From positions 1-21,136 of the forward strand of contig JADQBA010000147.1 of assembly GCA_016903675.1 (NCBI GenBank): a stretch of 21,136 bases of DNA. Direction: 5' to 3'. This stretch comes from Stigonema ocellatum SAG 48.90 = DSM 106950 (GTDB taxonomy: Bacteria > Cyanobacteriota > Cyanobacteriia > Cyanobacteriales > Nostocaceae). A model generated the notes under the pieces. The model made no database searches, had not been told where the DNA came from, and saw only the letters and a list, made by a program, of their open reading frames with translations. Numbering within the stretch: position 1 is the stretch's first letter; the number at the start of each line of letters is the position of its first letter. A program made the translations under genes and the position numbers. Shown piece after piece: positions 7,334-15,171 of this stretch.

Positions 7334-7577
7334 CTTGCGGAAAACCTAGTCTAGGCTAGGCTTGCGATACGCAAAGCAAAAGTTGGTTAGCACACTTGGG
7401 AGAGTCTCCGCACTCGTATACCAAGTTCTGAGATGCCGTGAGGTGACACGTACAAACATTTCCCTCATTTGTACCTCTGTCTGGCTCATTCGTGAATGAG
7501 AGACACGCTTAGGGCATTGCGCTAAGGGACTGGCAACGATGCCTAAACACAAACTCGCAAGGGATTGGATTATCTCC
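7334..7577 (+). ncRNA. Putative omega RNA (HEARO-like) of the IsrB-like nuclease
   Basis: The roughly 240 nt upstream of the nuclease gene fold into many local stems: TTGCG/CGCAA (about 7362-7375), ACTTGG/CCAAGT (7394-7399/7421-7426), CGTG/CACG (7437-7440/7447-7450), GTACAAA/TTTGTAC (7450-7456/7468-7474), TGTCT plus CTCATT paired with AATGAG plus AGACA (7478-7505), CTTAG/CTAAG (7508-7512/7522-7526) and GGCA/TGCC (7532-7543). Position, size and structure fit the omega RNA known upstream of IscB/IsrB genes (Rfam HEARO). In those systems the RNA's 5' end is the guide, taken from DNA flanking the element. The exact ends are unknown and no covariance search was possible. Confidence 0.65.
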
Positions 7578-8747
7578 ATGAACAACCAAAACTTAAAAGT
7601 AACTCGTGTACCAGTAATAGACCCAGATGGTAAGCCATTAATGCCTACCACACCAGCTAGAGCAAGGAAGTGGATTGCCTTCGGGAAGGCGCTAGGTAAG
7701 CGCAATAAACTAGGTGTCTTCTATGTTCAGTTAACCCAAAAACCATCCGGTCATGAGACACAAAAAATAGTGGCTGGAACTGACAGAGGCAAATGTTTTA
7801 CTGGTATTGCATTTCAAACCAAGTTAGCAACAATCGCACTGTTCCACGCTTGCTTACCTGGGTTCTACAAATCTAAAAACTTGTCCAAGAAAAATAAAAC
7901 TCTAGACCGTCAATCTGTGACAGGGAAAATGGCAAAACGAGCGGAGCTAAGACGGACTCGCAGAGGTCAACGAATCAACAGAAAAGTTGCTTTTAAACAA
8001 AGAAACCATAGACAGAAACGGTTCGGCAACCGACGCAAAAAGAAACTCCCCCCAAGCGTGAGATCTAACCGAGAAATGGAACTACGGATATTAAATGAAA
8101 TGGCGAAACTGTTGCCAATCTCAGAAATCAGGGATGAGGCTTGTGGGGGTAACACCAAGAAAAACGGTTTTGGAATTTCACCTGTAACAGTTGGTCAAGA
8201 ATGGTTTAGGAAGCAAGCATCACTGATTGCACCTGAGGTCGTTGTAGACTCACTGGATACGGGCAAATATCGTGACCGATTAGGACTTGTGAAGGAGAGA
8301 AAAGACAAGTCAAAGCAACAGGCTGAAACTCATGCTAATGATGCTATAGCTATAGCCGCGACTGCTTTCATTCAGTATAGAGCGTTCAGCACAGCCAACA
8401 CCCACGGACACGAGTGGGTGGGGGAATGCACTATCACACCTGCGCCATTCATTGTATTGACTCGCCCTAAACTGTTTCGTCGGAAGCTCTACCAAGAAAA
8501 CTACTCCAAGGGTGGCATCCTTAAACGTCAGGGTGGAACTATTACACCTTTTGGTTTCAGAAGCGGTGATTATGTTCAAACATCTCGAAAAGGAGAGGTT
8601 ATTCAAGGATGGATAGGTGGATGGACTGATACCCAAAAACAAAAAAATGTGTCGGTCTATGACCACAATTGGTCGCGTATTGGGCAGTTTGATCCTAAAA
8701 ATGTCCGTTTACTTCAAAGGAGTTCTAAGCTATGTGTTTCCCGATGA
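7539..8747 (+). CDS. IsrB-like RNA-guided nuclease/nickase (RRXRR, RuvC, no HNH)
   Basis: The frame encodes 402 residues from an ATG at 7539, but the in-frame ATG at 7578 (389 residues) is the likelier start because domain homology begins at VTRVPVIDPDGKPLMPTTPARARK (about 21-43) and the RNA-like stems run past 7539. Domains: PLMP/RRXRR (21-66), RuvC-I with Asp82 (GTDRGKCFTGIAF), Arg-rich bridge helix (RRTRRGQRINRKVAF, 138-152), RuvC-II with Glu200 (ISEIRDE), RuvC-III with His265 and Asp268 (THANDAIAIA), and the C-terminal KGG...FRSGDYV region (324-345). Only about 65 residues separate RuvC-II and RuvC-III, with no HNH, which is the IsrB arrangement rather than IscB. The catalytic D/E/H/D set is intact, so activity (nicking guided by omega RNA) is plausible but inferred. 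Confidence 0.82.
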   Translation: MPKHKLARDWIISMNNQNLKVTRVPVIDPDGKPLMPTTPARARKWIAFGKALGKRNKLGVFYVQLTQKPSGHETQKIVAGTDRGKCFTGIAFQTKLATIALFHACLPGFYKSKNLSKKNKTLDRQSVTGKMAKRAELRRTRRGQRINRKVAFKQRNHRQKRFGNRRKKKLPPSVRSNREMELRILNEMAKLLPISEIRDEACGGNTKKNGFGISPVTVGQEWFRKQASLIAPEVVVDSLDTGKYRDRLGLVKERKDKSKQQAETHANDAIAIAATAFIQYRAFSTANTHGHEWVGECTITPAPFIVLTRPKLFRRKLYQENYSKGGILKRQGGTITPFGFRSGDYVQTSRKGEVIQGWIGGWTDTQKQKNVSVYDHNWSRIGQFDPKNVRLLQRSSKLCVSR

Positions 8748-8760
8748 GATATGGGGAAAA

Positions 8761-8820
8761 GTGTCGCTGTCCTCCTCCCTCCCTTGGTTGCACCAAAGAC
8801 ATGGTTCGAGGACGCAACAC
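8761..8820. repeat. Right-end inverted repeat of the inserted element
   Basis: GTGTCGCTGTCC at 8761-8772 pairs with GGACGCAACAC at 8810-8820 with small bulges, and an inner stem forms around CCTTGGTTGCACCAAAG. It lies just after the nuclease stop and 30-55 nt before host homology resumes, the expected place for a right-end structure. Confidence 0.5.
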
Positions 8821-8873
8821 TTTTCCCTCGCCATTCCTCCCCGGATTAAGAAGAAGGGGAATCCTGGCTGGAA

Positions 8874-9413
8874 TTGTTGAAAAAAAGATATGCTCAGGAG
8901 CGTGAAATGTCACGTATTCCCGTGGTGATTGAAGGACAGGTCAAGACTCTCTCCCCTGGTGGTCAAAATGTCCTAATTGAGAAAATCATCAATGAGTTTG
9001 CCCCCCGTTTCACCCCTCATGGAAAGCTGATTTATGTGGGTGATGCGGATGAAAAATTTATTCACTTCAATGAGGCAGCACTAGCAGATTTGGGGGTCAT
9101 TATCGATTCTCACGGCAAAATGCCAGATGTCATCATTCACTTTACGGCAAATGACTGGTTGGTGCTGATTGAGGCTGTAACGTCGCACGGTCCAATCAAT
9201 CCCAAGCGGAAGAAAGAACTTGAAACCCTTTTCATGGGCGCAAAAATCCCCCTTGTCATGGTGACAACCTTCCTCAGTCGGAAGGCAATAGTCGAGTATC
9301 TGGCAGAAATTTCTTGGGAAACAGATGTCTGGGTGGCTGAAGATGCAACACACCTGATCCATTTCAATGGTCAGCATCTTTTACAATTATACCAGACAAA
9401 GACGACAGGGTGA
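8874..9413 (+). CDS. BsuBI/PstI-family endonuclease C-terminal catalytic domain, separated from its N-terminal part
   Basis: The frame is open from 8850; the first conserved residues are LLKKRYAQEREM. It contains the BsuBI/PstI C-terminal signature: LSPGGQNVLIEKIINEFAPRF (about 26-46), GDADEKF, DSHGKMPDVIIHF (Asp85), WLVLIEAVTSHGPINPKRK (Glu100 and the following Lys/Arg) and ISWETDVWVA...HLIHFNG near the end. The domain is undamaged but is cut off from its helical N-terminal domain, now at the end of the gene at 5310-7325. The TTG at 8874 has no clear ribosome site; the ATG at 8907 has AGGAG at 8896-8900, 6 nt upstream, and would give 168 residues. It may be a silent remnant or half of a split nuclease. 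Confidence 0.78.
   Translation: MLKKRYAQEREMSRIPVVIEGQVKTLSPGGQNVLIEKIINEFAPRFTPHGKLIYVGDADEKFIHFNEAALADLGVIIDSHGKMPDVIIHFTANDWLVLIEAVTSHGPINPKRKKELETLFMGAKIPLVMVTTFLSRKAIVEYLAEISWETDVWVAEDATHLIHFNGQHLLQLYQTKTTG
8896..8909 (+). promoter_or_regulatory. Internal Shine-Dalgarno and ATG in the endonuclease fragment
   Basis: AGGAG at 8896-8900 sits 6 nt before an in-frame ATG at 8907. Within the original gene this would be internal coding sequence; after the insertion it offers a credible restart for the catalytic domain. Confidence 0.5.
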
Positions 9414-9504
9414 ACAATATGATAGGATGTGCTGATTGAGACGCTCCTGCAAGGTGAAAAGTCAGGATAATCAGTAAATACTTCACAAAAAGTTGCCAAA
9501 TCTT

Positions 9505-10026
9505 ATGCTCACAACAACTGACTTTCTCCAGTACACCCAATGGTCGGGTATTGCCACTTTGGTATTTGCTGCCGTGACACTGTTGGGTTTTATTTTGAAA
9601 TGGGGCATTCGTTTTCGGTTGGTAGGTGTAACTGGCTTTACACTGGTGGTGACGGGTGGTTTATTTGCTCTGTCTTTAGCACCCTTGTCTCGCACTGTCA
9701 TTCCTGGTGCGGTGCGGTACACCCTACTTTATGACAATGGGTCAACGCAAACGGTGATTACTACCCCACCCCAGATTTCTCCTTCACAATTAGAAGCCAC
9801 TCTACGTCAAGCAGCCAGCGACCTTTATTCTTATGGTCGTCTAGGTACACGGGGAGATAACCAGTTAACCATTCGAGCACGTACGGTTATCCACCCAGAA
9901 CCAGGGCTTTCTGTCCCATTTTACTTGGGTCAGGTCAAGCGATCGCTTACCACACGTGAAGATCCACAAATGTCACTCGAACTTTACCAGGAAAAATTTG
10001 CCCAACTACCAAAAACAGCTGCTTAA
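9505..10026 (+). CDS. ycf51: Ycf51 family protein (DUF2518)
   Basis: The N-terminal DFLQYTQWSGIATLVFAAVTLLGFILKWGIRFRLVGVTGF block and the overall length (173 residues from 9505) match Ycf51, a family of unknown function conserved in cyanobacteria and some algal plastids. Two membrane helices (about residues 10-30 and 40-60 from the ATG) are followed by a soluble domain containing YTLLYDNG and a short IRARTVIHPE strand region. The ATG at 9505 is preferred over a TTG at 9493 because conserved sequence starts at the DFLQYTQW segment. It lies 91 nt after the endonuclease fragment, with no sign of functional linkage to it. Confidence 0.88.
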   Translation: MLTTTDFLQYTQWSGIATLVFAAVTLLGFILKWGIRFRLVGVTGFTLVVTGGLFALSLAPLSRTVIPGAVRYTLLYDNGSTQTVITTPPQISPSQLEATLRQAASDLYSYGRLGTRGDNQLTIRARTVIHPEPGLSVPFYLGQVKRSLTTREDPQMSLELYQEKFAQLPKTAA

Positions 10027-10030
10027 AGAG

Positions 10031-10058
10031 TGGGGAATGGGGAGTGGGGAATGGGGAG
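10031..10058. repeat. 14-bp tandem repeat (TGGGGAATGGGGAG)x2
   Basis: Two exact copies of a G-rich 14-mer directly after the ycf51 stop. G-rich runs like this recur in intergenic regions of Nostocales genomes. Between it and the next gene there is also a palindrome at 10084-10138; the remainder to 10378 is AT-rich and presumably holds the promoter of the dehydrogenase gene. Confidence 0.8.
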
Positions 10059-10083
10059 TGTCGGTCGGCACAAATAAATAAAG

Positions 10084-10138
10084 GTTCGTAGTTGCGCTTC
10101 AGCGCCCTAGATATGAGCGCTGAAGCGCAACTACGAAC
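10084..10138. repeat. Palindromic repeat, intact family member
   Basis: Perfect 22-bp arms at 10084-10105 and 10117-10138 with an 11-nt loop. The same arms, with minor changes, form the palindrome at 17142-17196 and the MITE-interrupted one at 4962-5247. It is a dispersed cyanobacterial palindrome without coding capacity. Confidence 0.9.
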
Positions 10139-10378
10139 AATATTTTCGTGAGCGTCACGAACTTGTGGAATCTTGTACTTAGTAGTATGGTAGATTTTCT
10201 TATTATAGAGATACAATTGTTGTTATCTTTTGTTAAGATATAGATTAGTGATAAAAGTTACTGAGCGAAAGTTAATAGTCCAAAGTTATTAGAGTAAGAA
10301 CTACCTGCTAATAACCAATTACCTAGTTGTTTATAATAAGTTTTTTAAAATATCTGGAAGTGCTACTAAATAAGTGAT

Positions 10379-11566
10379 ATGCCTAATCAATCTGCGGAAA
10401 AGTTGTCTACTCAAGCGCCTCGTTCATTATCTGCTCTCACGGTAGCTCCGGCAAAAGTCATCCGTGGTTCCCAAATTTTAACAGAGGCATCCCAATCCAT
10501 TGCCAGGTTGGGAAATCGTCCCTTGATTGTGTCGGGAAATCGCACCCTTGCTGTTACCCAACAGAACCTGCAACCAGTTCTAGAACAGCAACAGTTACAT
10601 TTTACTCAAGCTTCTTATGCCCCTGATTGTAGTGAAACCAGCTTAAAAGCTTTAAGGGCGGCAGCAAAAGAACATCAAGCCGATGTCATTATTGGTGTAG
10701 GTGGCGGTAAAGCACTGGATACGGCTAAATTAGTCGCCCAGCAGTTGCAGTTGCCGGTGGTGACAATTCCAACCTCAGCGGCTACGTGTGCTGCTTGGAC
10801 TGCCCTCTCGAATGTGTATTCTGATCAAGGGGCGTTTCTCTATGATGTGTCGCTTTCTGGCTGTCCCGATTTACTGATACTAGACTACGACTTGATTAAA
10901 ACCGCTCCCCAACGTACCCTGGTGGCTGGAATTGGAGATGCGATCGCCAAATGGTACGAAGCCTCAGTTAGCAGTGGACACTCGGAAGAAACCTTAATTA
11001 TTGCCGCAGTGCAACAAGCGCGAGTTCTGCGAGATATCCTCTTCCAGAAATCTGCCGCAGCTCTTAAAGAACCTGGTAGCGAGGTTTGGCGAGAAGTGGT
11101 AGACGCCACAGTTTTACTTGCTGGTGTCATTGGGGGACTGGGCGGGGCACAGTGTCGCACTGTTGCTGCCCATGCCGTGCATAATGGGTTAACACAAATT
11201 TCTGGAGGTCGCAGTATTCATGGCGAAAAAGTCGCCTATGGAATCTTGGTACAACTGCGTTTAGAAGAGATGATACTAGGCAATCAGCTAGCAGCTGCTG
11301 CACGGCAACAGTTATTGAAGTTCTATGCAGAGATAGGATTACCAAATACGTTGGGTGATTTAGGCTTAGACAATATGACTCTGAGCGAATTACAACGGGC
11401 TGCTGAAATTGCCCTAGCTCCTAATTCTGACATCCACAGGCTACCATTTAAAGTTGTACTTGAACAGTTAATGGCAGCTATGGTTTCTACCACTGCACCA
11501 GTAGATAACAGAGACACGGTGAATCGCGTCACCAATCGGGGAATCAGCGAAGAGGTTGAACAATGA
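10379..11566 (+). CDS. Iron-containing alcohol dehydrogenase family protein (GldA-like)
   Basis: The 395-residue protein has the two-domain architecture of group III metal-dependent (glycerol-dehydrogenase-like) enzymes: an N-terminal nucleotide-binding part with GVGGGKALDTAK (106-117) and TIPTSAATCAAWT, and a helical C-terminal part carrying metal ligands Asp187 (GIGDAIAKW), His265 (AAHAVHNGL) and His281 (SIHGEKVAYG). It should catalyse NAD(P)-linked oxidation or reduction of an alcohol/carbonyl group; the substrate cannot be read from sequence. The stop overlaps the start of the next gene by 4 nt (ATGA at 11563-11566), implying that dehydrogenase and aminotransferase are translationally coupled and may act in one pathway. 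Confidence 0.88.
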   Translation: MPNQSAEKLSTQAPRSLSALTVAPAKVIRGSQILTEASQSIARLGNRPLIVSGNRTLAVTQQNLQPVLEQQQLHFTQASYAPDCSETSLKALRAAAKEHQADVIIGVGGGKALDTAKLVAQQLQLPVVTIPTSAATCAAWTALSNVYSDQGAFLYDVSLSGCPDLLILDYDLIKTAPQRTLVAGIGDAIAKWYEASVSSGHSEETLIIAAVQQARVLRDILFQKSAAALKEPGSEVWREVVDATVLLAGVIGGLGGAQCRTVAAHAVHNGLTQISGGRSIHGEKVAYGILVQLRLEEMILGNQLAAAARQQLLKFYAEIGLPNTLGDLGLDNMTLSELQRAAEIALAPNSDIHRLPFKVVLEQLMAAMVSTTAPVDNRDTVNRVTNRGISEEVEQ

Positions 11567-12744
11567 GTCAGGATTGGATAGTCCCAGCTGAACGCATCCA
11601 GAAACTACCACCTTATGTATTCGCCCGTCTGGATGAACTCAAAGCTAAGGCGAGGGAGCAAGGGTTGGATTTAATTGATTTGGGCATGGGGAACCCCGAT
11701 GGTCCCACTCCACAGCCAGTGGTAGAAGCTGCAATCAAAGCTTTGCAAAATCCCGCCAATCACGGCTATCCTCCTTTTGAGGGCACGGCGAGTTTCCGTC
11801 GTGCCATTACTAACTGGTATCATCGTCGCTACGGAGTTGAACTCTCACCAGATAGCGAAGCATTGCCCCTACTTGGTTCCAAAGAAGGATTGACCCATTT
11901 AGCGCTAGCCTACATCAATCCTGGAGACTTAGTTTTGGTTCCGTCTCCTGCTTATCCGGCTCATTTTCGAGGTCCGGCTATTGCTGGTGGTAAGGTTCAC
12001 AGTCTCATTTTGAAACCAGAAAATGACTGGTTAATTGATTTGGCAACAATTCCCGAAGCCGTTGCCCAACAAGCAAAGATGCTCTATTTCAATTATCCCA
12101 GTAATCCTACCACTGCTACTGCACCGAGGGAATTTTTTACAGAAATTGTTGCCTTCGCTCGCAAATACGAAATTTTGCTCGTTCATGACCTGTGTTATGC
12201 TGAGTTAGCTTTTGATGGCTATCAACCAACAAGCTTGTTAGAAATTAGAGGTGCAAAAGACATTGGTGTTGAGTTTCACACTATGTCTAAAACCTATAAT
12301 ATGGCAGGTTGGCGAGTCGGCTTTGTGGTGGGGAACCGCCATGTCATTCAGGGTTTACGAACACTAAAAACTAATTTGGATTATGGGATTTTTGCAGCTT
12401 TGCAAACAGCAGCGGAAACTGCTTTGCAACTGCCAGATGTTTATTTACAAGAAGTACAAGAACGCTACCGTACCCGCCGTGATTTTATGATTGAGGGTCT
12501 AGCACACTTAGGTTGGAATGTCAACAAAAGTAAGGCAACCATGTATCTGTGGATACCCTGTCCAGTTGGCATCAGTTCCACGGATTTTGCCCTCGATGTA
12601 TTGCAGAAAACTGGGGTCGTGGTAACTCCAGGTAATGCCTTTGGAGTTGGGGGTGAGGGATATGTGCGCATCAGTTTGATTGCTGAGTGCGATCGCTTGG
12701 GTGAAGCTTTGCACAGATTTAAACAAGCTGGTATCCGCTTCTGA
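11563..12744 (+). CDS. Class I/II PLP-dependent aminotransferase (aspartate/alanine/LL-DAP aminotransferase type)
   Basis: The 393-residue protein shows the class I/II fold: LIDLGMGNPDGPTP near residues 36-50, a NYPSNPTTA cofactor motif, DLCYAELAFDGY, and the PLP-binding Lys243 within TMSKTYNMAGWRVGF; a C-terminal Arg in GGEGYVRIS binds substrate carboxylate. It is closest in pattern to cyanobacterial enzymes variously named aspartate, alanine or LL-diaminopimelate aminotransferase; the exact amino donor cannot be decided. It is the second gene of a two-gene unit, its ATG overlapping the dehydrogenase stop. Confidence 0.88.
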   Translation: MSQDWIVPAERIQKLPPYVFARLDELKAKAREQGLDLIDLGMGNPDGPTPQPVVEAAIKALQNPANHGYPPFEGTASFRRAITNWYHRRYGVELSPDSEALPLLGSKEGLTHLALAYINPGDLVLVPSPAYPAHFRGPAIAGGKVHSLILKPENDWLIDLATIPEAVAQQAKMLYFNYPSNPTTATAPREFFTEIVAFARKYEILLVHDLCYAELAFDGYQPTSLLEIRGAKDIGVEFHTMSKTYNMAGWRVGFVVGNRHVIQGLRTLKTNLDYGIFAALQTAAETALQLPDVYLQEVQERYRTRRDFMIEGLAHLGWNVNKSKATMYLWIPCPVGISSTDFALDVLQKTGVVVTPGNAFGVGGEGYVRISLIAECDRLGEALHRFKQAGIRF

Positions 12745-12770
12745 ATTATGAATTATGAATTATGAATTAT
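12743..12770. repeat. Tandem GAATTAT repeat at gene end
   Basis: Four copies of GAATTAT begin inside the aminotransferase stop codon, and the inverse (CATAATTCAT) follows at about 12786. The same CATAATTC motif recurs at the end of the response-regulator gene (15715-15730). The rest of 12745-13302 has only HIP1 sites and the palindromes at 13083-13137 and 13202-13300. Confidence 0.8.
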
Positions 12771-13082
12771 GAATTTGCATTAATTTCATAATTCATAGGT
12801 TGACTTTTGGTTAGTTGACAGGATATTATATGGATGATGGAAAAGGTGCGCTCAGATATATGGGTTACATAAGCGCGTTTTTAGGCGATCGCAAGACCCA
12901 ACGTGGGCCGCTATCCCACGCGCATTTCTTTGATGCGATCGCCCCTTGCATGAAAAACCCAAAGAGCCAAGTGCATCAATACCCACAATTCTTGACGCGA
13001 TCACACCAATCAACACGACCAAACCTAGCGCTCGACGAAAATAATTAACGCCTTGAAATAATTCCAGCCACGCCCAAGTAGT

Positions 13083-13137
13083 GTAGGGTGGGCACTGCCC
13101 ACCACAACCCGGATCTGGTGGGCAGTGCCCACCCTAC
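13083..13137. repeat. GTAGGGTGGGCACTGCCCACC palindrome
   Basis: Arms 13083-13104 and 13116-13137 are perfectly complementary over 22 bp. The right arm plus its outer flank (13115-13147) reappears in reverse orientation at about 15641-15673, where the partner arm is degraded. This is a widespread cyanobacterial palindrome family. Confidence 0.85.
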
Positions 13138-13201
13138 GTATATTTCAAATATCAATGGATAGCTCAAGCCTCTAGACTCATTCCCCAGCCCCGTTCTTAT
13201 A

Positions 13202-13300
13202 TCAGGTTCGGTTAATTACTTATCATAAAAACCTCTGGTGCGTCCCCGTGTTTCCGCGTCCCCGTGTCAGTCCTCATAATAAGTATTCAACCGAACATGA
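13202..13300. repeat. 99-bp palindromic element abutting the phosphodiesterase stop
   Basis: Arms 13202-13223 and 13279-13300 (containing GGTTCGGTT / AACCGAAC) are inverted copies with a few mismatches. The interior contains two copies of GCGTCCCCGTGT. The right arm ends 2 nt from the stop codon of the minus-strand gene, so it lies in that transcript's 3' untranslated region and could help terminate it. Confidence 0.7.
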
Positions 13301-13302
13301 CA

Positions 13303-15171
13303 TTATTCGGGTTTCTGGTGCGGTTGCCGCTGTTGTTCCTTGGAAACGTTAATTCCAGTTCTAGGCAGTGCCTTAGTTCCTTCAATTCGTACACCTTTTA
13401 AAAGATTAGCATCAAGACCCAGAGCATTCAAAACAGTTACAGCAATTTGAGTTGTCTGAACCTTATCATTTACAGTTCTGCCCTTAACCTTAGGCGATAA
13501 ACCAGCACCACCTAAAACTAGAGCGATGTTGGTCGCATCCGCAGTAAACAAAGCACCATGTTCACTAATCTTCTTACCATTTGAAGGATTACCAACAAAG
13601 ATATAGCCAGGCAGCTCTTGGACGAACAGATCAGGCGTGCGGTTGTCTGGGTTAGGACTCTTAGCTAGACCAAGCTCATAGGCTTTAGCCCCAGAGTAAA
13701 CGTTGGCAATGCCAGGATTACAGGTGGGTGCTGAAGTAAGAGACCCTGATGAAGTACCTGTACATAAGGGGAGTTCTCTCAAACCGTTGAGATATTCGGT
13801 GACATCGCTAATCTTGCTTTGATCTTTGAGCCAAACCAGAGAGACATCATCCTGAGTAGCCTGACTTACTGATTTGGGATCTCCCAGGTGGAAGCTGATC
13901 GCATTCGGAATCAGGTTATCTTTGAGCAGAGTCCCGACACCGTTACGGGGGTCTTGACCATGTTTAGCGACCAGAATGACCAGGGTATTGTTAGCTAGAA
14001 GTGGATTACTGCGGATCGCGGTCAGAATTTTACCGATACTCTCGTCAGTATGCTGCAGGGCATCAGTCAAAACGCTGGATGGTCCTGTGGAAGGAGTCGC
14101 CCCTGTTGCTTTCGGATTGTTGGTCGGATTACCGCTATTATCGATTCCACCAGCAAGTGCTTTTTGCCCAACGCTCACGGCTTGGAAGTTCATCTCAAAG
14201 ATGTTAGGCACGGGCGCATCTTTGGTTCCTAAAGAGTTCTTCCCATTGATCTCATTAAGAATGGCGTTGACTTTCAAGTCGTCGTAAGCCTTAGTAAAGG
14301 TGGTGTTGTCTGTGACGACGCGAGCGTTTGGATCAATTACCGGCTTACCATTTGCGTCGAAGGAAACAGCATCTACCAAGTTGCCGTTTGAATCGAAGAT
14401 GACGCTCGCATTAATCTCAGGTGAGTAGTAGTCGTTAATCGAGTTACCACCAGGTCCTTGAACGATGTTGTAGGCACCTGCGTGTTTATCGGAGAAAGCA
14501 GTGTATAGCCCAGCATTATGAGCCACATTGAAAATCGTATTGACGCCGTGCTTGAGATATTGCCAGGGATAAACCGGCTGACAGGTTCCGCTGTTGCAAT
14601 TTTGGGGCAATCGGGTTGGGTCGATACTCCCGGCACCATAGTTGCCTTGAACGAATGGTTTGGTTGGATCGCCGCTGACGTATCCACCACCGTCAAGTCT
14701 CCAAACGACATTGGTCGGATCGGGATTGTTTGGATCGGCGGGAATGGAATAATCAATCGCTTCAAAGTAGGTTGCTTCAGTCCCCTTGGGGCTGTCGATA
14801 TTGCCGCTGGGATCGCCGTTAATCGGTGCTATCGGTGCGGTCAGATTGCGGGCATAAGTATCATCGTAGTAAACGCCAGTGGTCGCAGGACCTGCACCAG
14901 TGAGGTAAGACAGAGTTCCTGGGAAAGAATCGGATGGGCTGGTGGTAAAGGCGTTAGGGTAAGTCACCCCTATTGAGCGGAGGCTGTTGATGTTGGTTAA
15001 GTAGGGTTGCAGTGCTGGGTCTAAAATATCTGCACTACGCAAGCCATCAACAGACAGAATTAAGACATGTTGGAAGTTGGAAGCCTTGGCGGGCTGGTTG
15101 AGCAGCAAAAGACCTGCCGATATCCCGCCAATTAAATTCAGGACGCTCGTACGCTTAAGTAAGTTGAACAT
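13303..15171 (-). CDS. Secreted type I phosphodiesterase / nucleotide pyrophosphatase (alkaline phosphatase superfamily)
   Basis: The 622-residue product has a signal peptide (residues 1-30, ending AKA-SN). Motifs of the superfamily appear in order: SVDGL with metal ligand Asp42, SPSDSFPG (78-85) where Ser82 aligns with the usual Thr/Ser nucleophile, LTGAGPATTGVYYDD, FSDKHAGAYN, TDESIGKIL, VAKHGQDP and SEHGALF. The AKHGQ form instead of the more common DHG is known from the 'alkaline phosphatase family' branch of this group. It should release phosphate or cleave phosphodiesters in the periplasm; no Pho box could be identified. It is transcribed convergently with the aminotransferase gene. Start ATG at 15171. 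Confidence 0.85.
   Translation of the reverse strand: MFNLLKRTSVLNLIGGISAGLLLLNQPAKASNFQHVLILSVDGLRSADILDPALQPYLTNINSLRSIGVTYPNAFTTSPSDSFPGTLSYLTGAGPATTGVYYDDTYARNLTAPIAPINGDPSGNIDSPKGTEATYFEAIDYSIPADPNNPDPTNVVWRLDGGGYVSGDPTKPFVQGNYGAGSIDPTRLPQNCNSGTCQPVYPWQYLKHGVNTIFNVAHNAGLYTAFSDKHAGAYNIVQGPGGNSINDYYSPEINASVIFDSNGNLVDAVSFDANGKPVIDPNARVVTDNTTFTKAYDDLKVNAILNEINGKNSLGTKDAPVPNIFEMNFQAVSVGQKALAGGIDNSGNPTNNPKATGATPSTGPSSVLTDALQHTDESIGKILTAIRSNPLLANNTLVILVAKHGQDPRNGVGTLLKDNLIPNAISFHLGDPKSVSQATQDDVSLVWLKDQSKISDVTEYLNGLRELPLCTGTSSGSLTSAPTCNPGIANVYSGAKAYELGLAKSPNPDNRTPDLFVQELPGYIFVGNPSNGKKISEHGALFTADATNIALVLGGAGLSPKVKGRTVNDKVQTTQIAVTVLNALGLDANLLKGVRIEGTKALPRTGINVSKEQQRQPHQKPE

Larger units (their letters stand above)
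7300..8873 (+). mobile_element. IS200/IS605-type element carrying an IsrB-like gene, inserted in the R-M gene
   Basis: The endonuclease homology breaks after TYLAS (about 7298) and resumes with LLKKRYAQEREM (from 8874, frame open from 8850), so about 1.55-1.58 kb has been inserted. The left end must lie upstream of 7323, because the in-frame TGA there would have stopped the intact gene. A stem at 7308-7315/7326-7333 (CCCCG...CGGGG) fits a subterminal left-end hairpin; the right side has inverted GTGTCGCTGTCC (8761-8772) and GGACGCAACAC (8810-8820). No tnpA is present, so movement would need a transposase in trans. Exact ends and any family name are not certain; the right boundary is only placed between 8850 and 8877. 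Confidence 0.8.

Noticed and set aside
7539..8747. TnpB or IscB identity for the nuclease
   Set aside because: It has the PLMP/RRXRR start and bridge helix not found in TnpB, and there is no HNH insert between RuvC-II and RuvC-III as required for IscB.
12815..13048. Open frame of 77 codons on the plus strand
   Set aside because: It runs through HIP1-rich repeat DNA, has no recognisable motif and no ribosome site.
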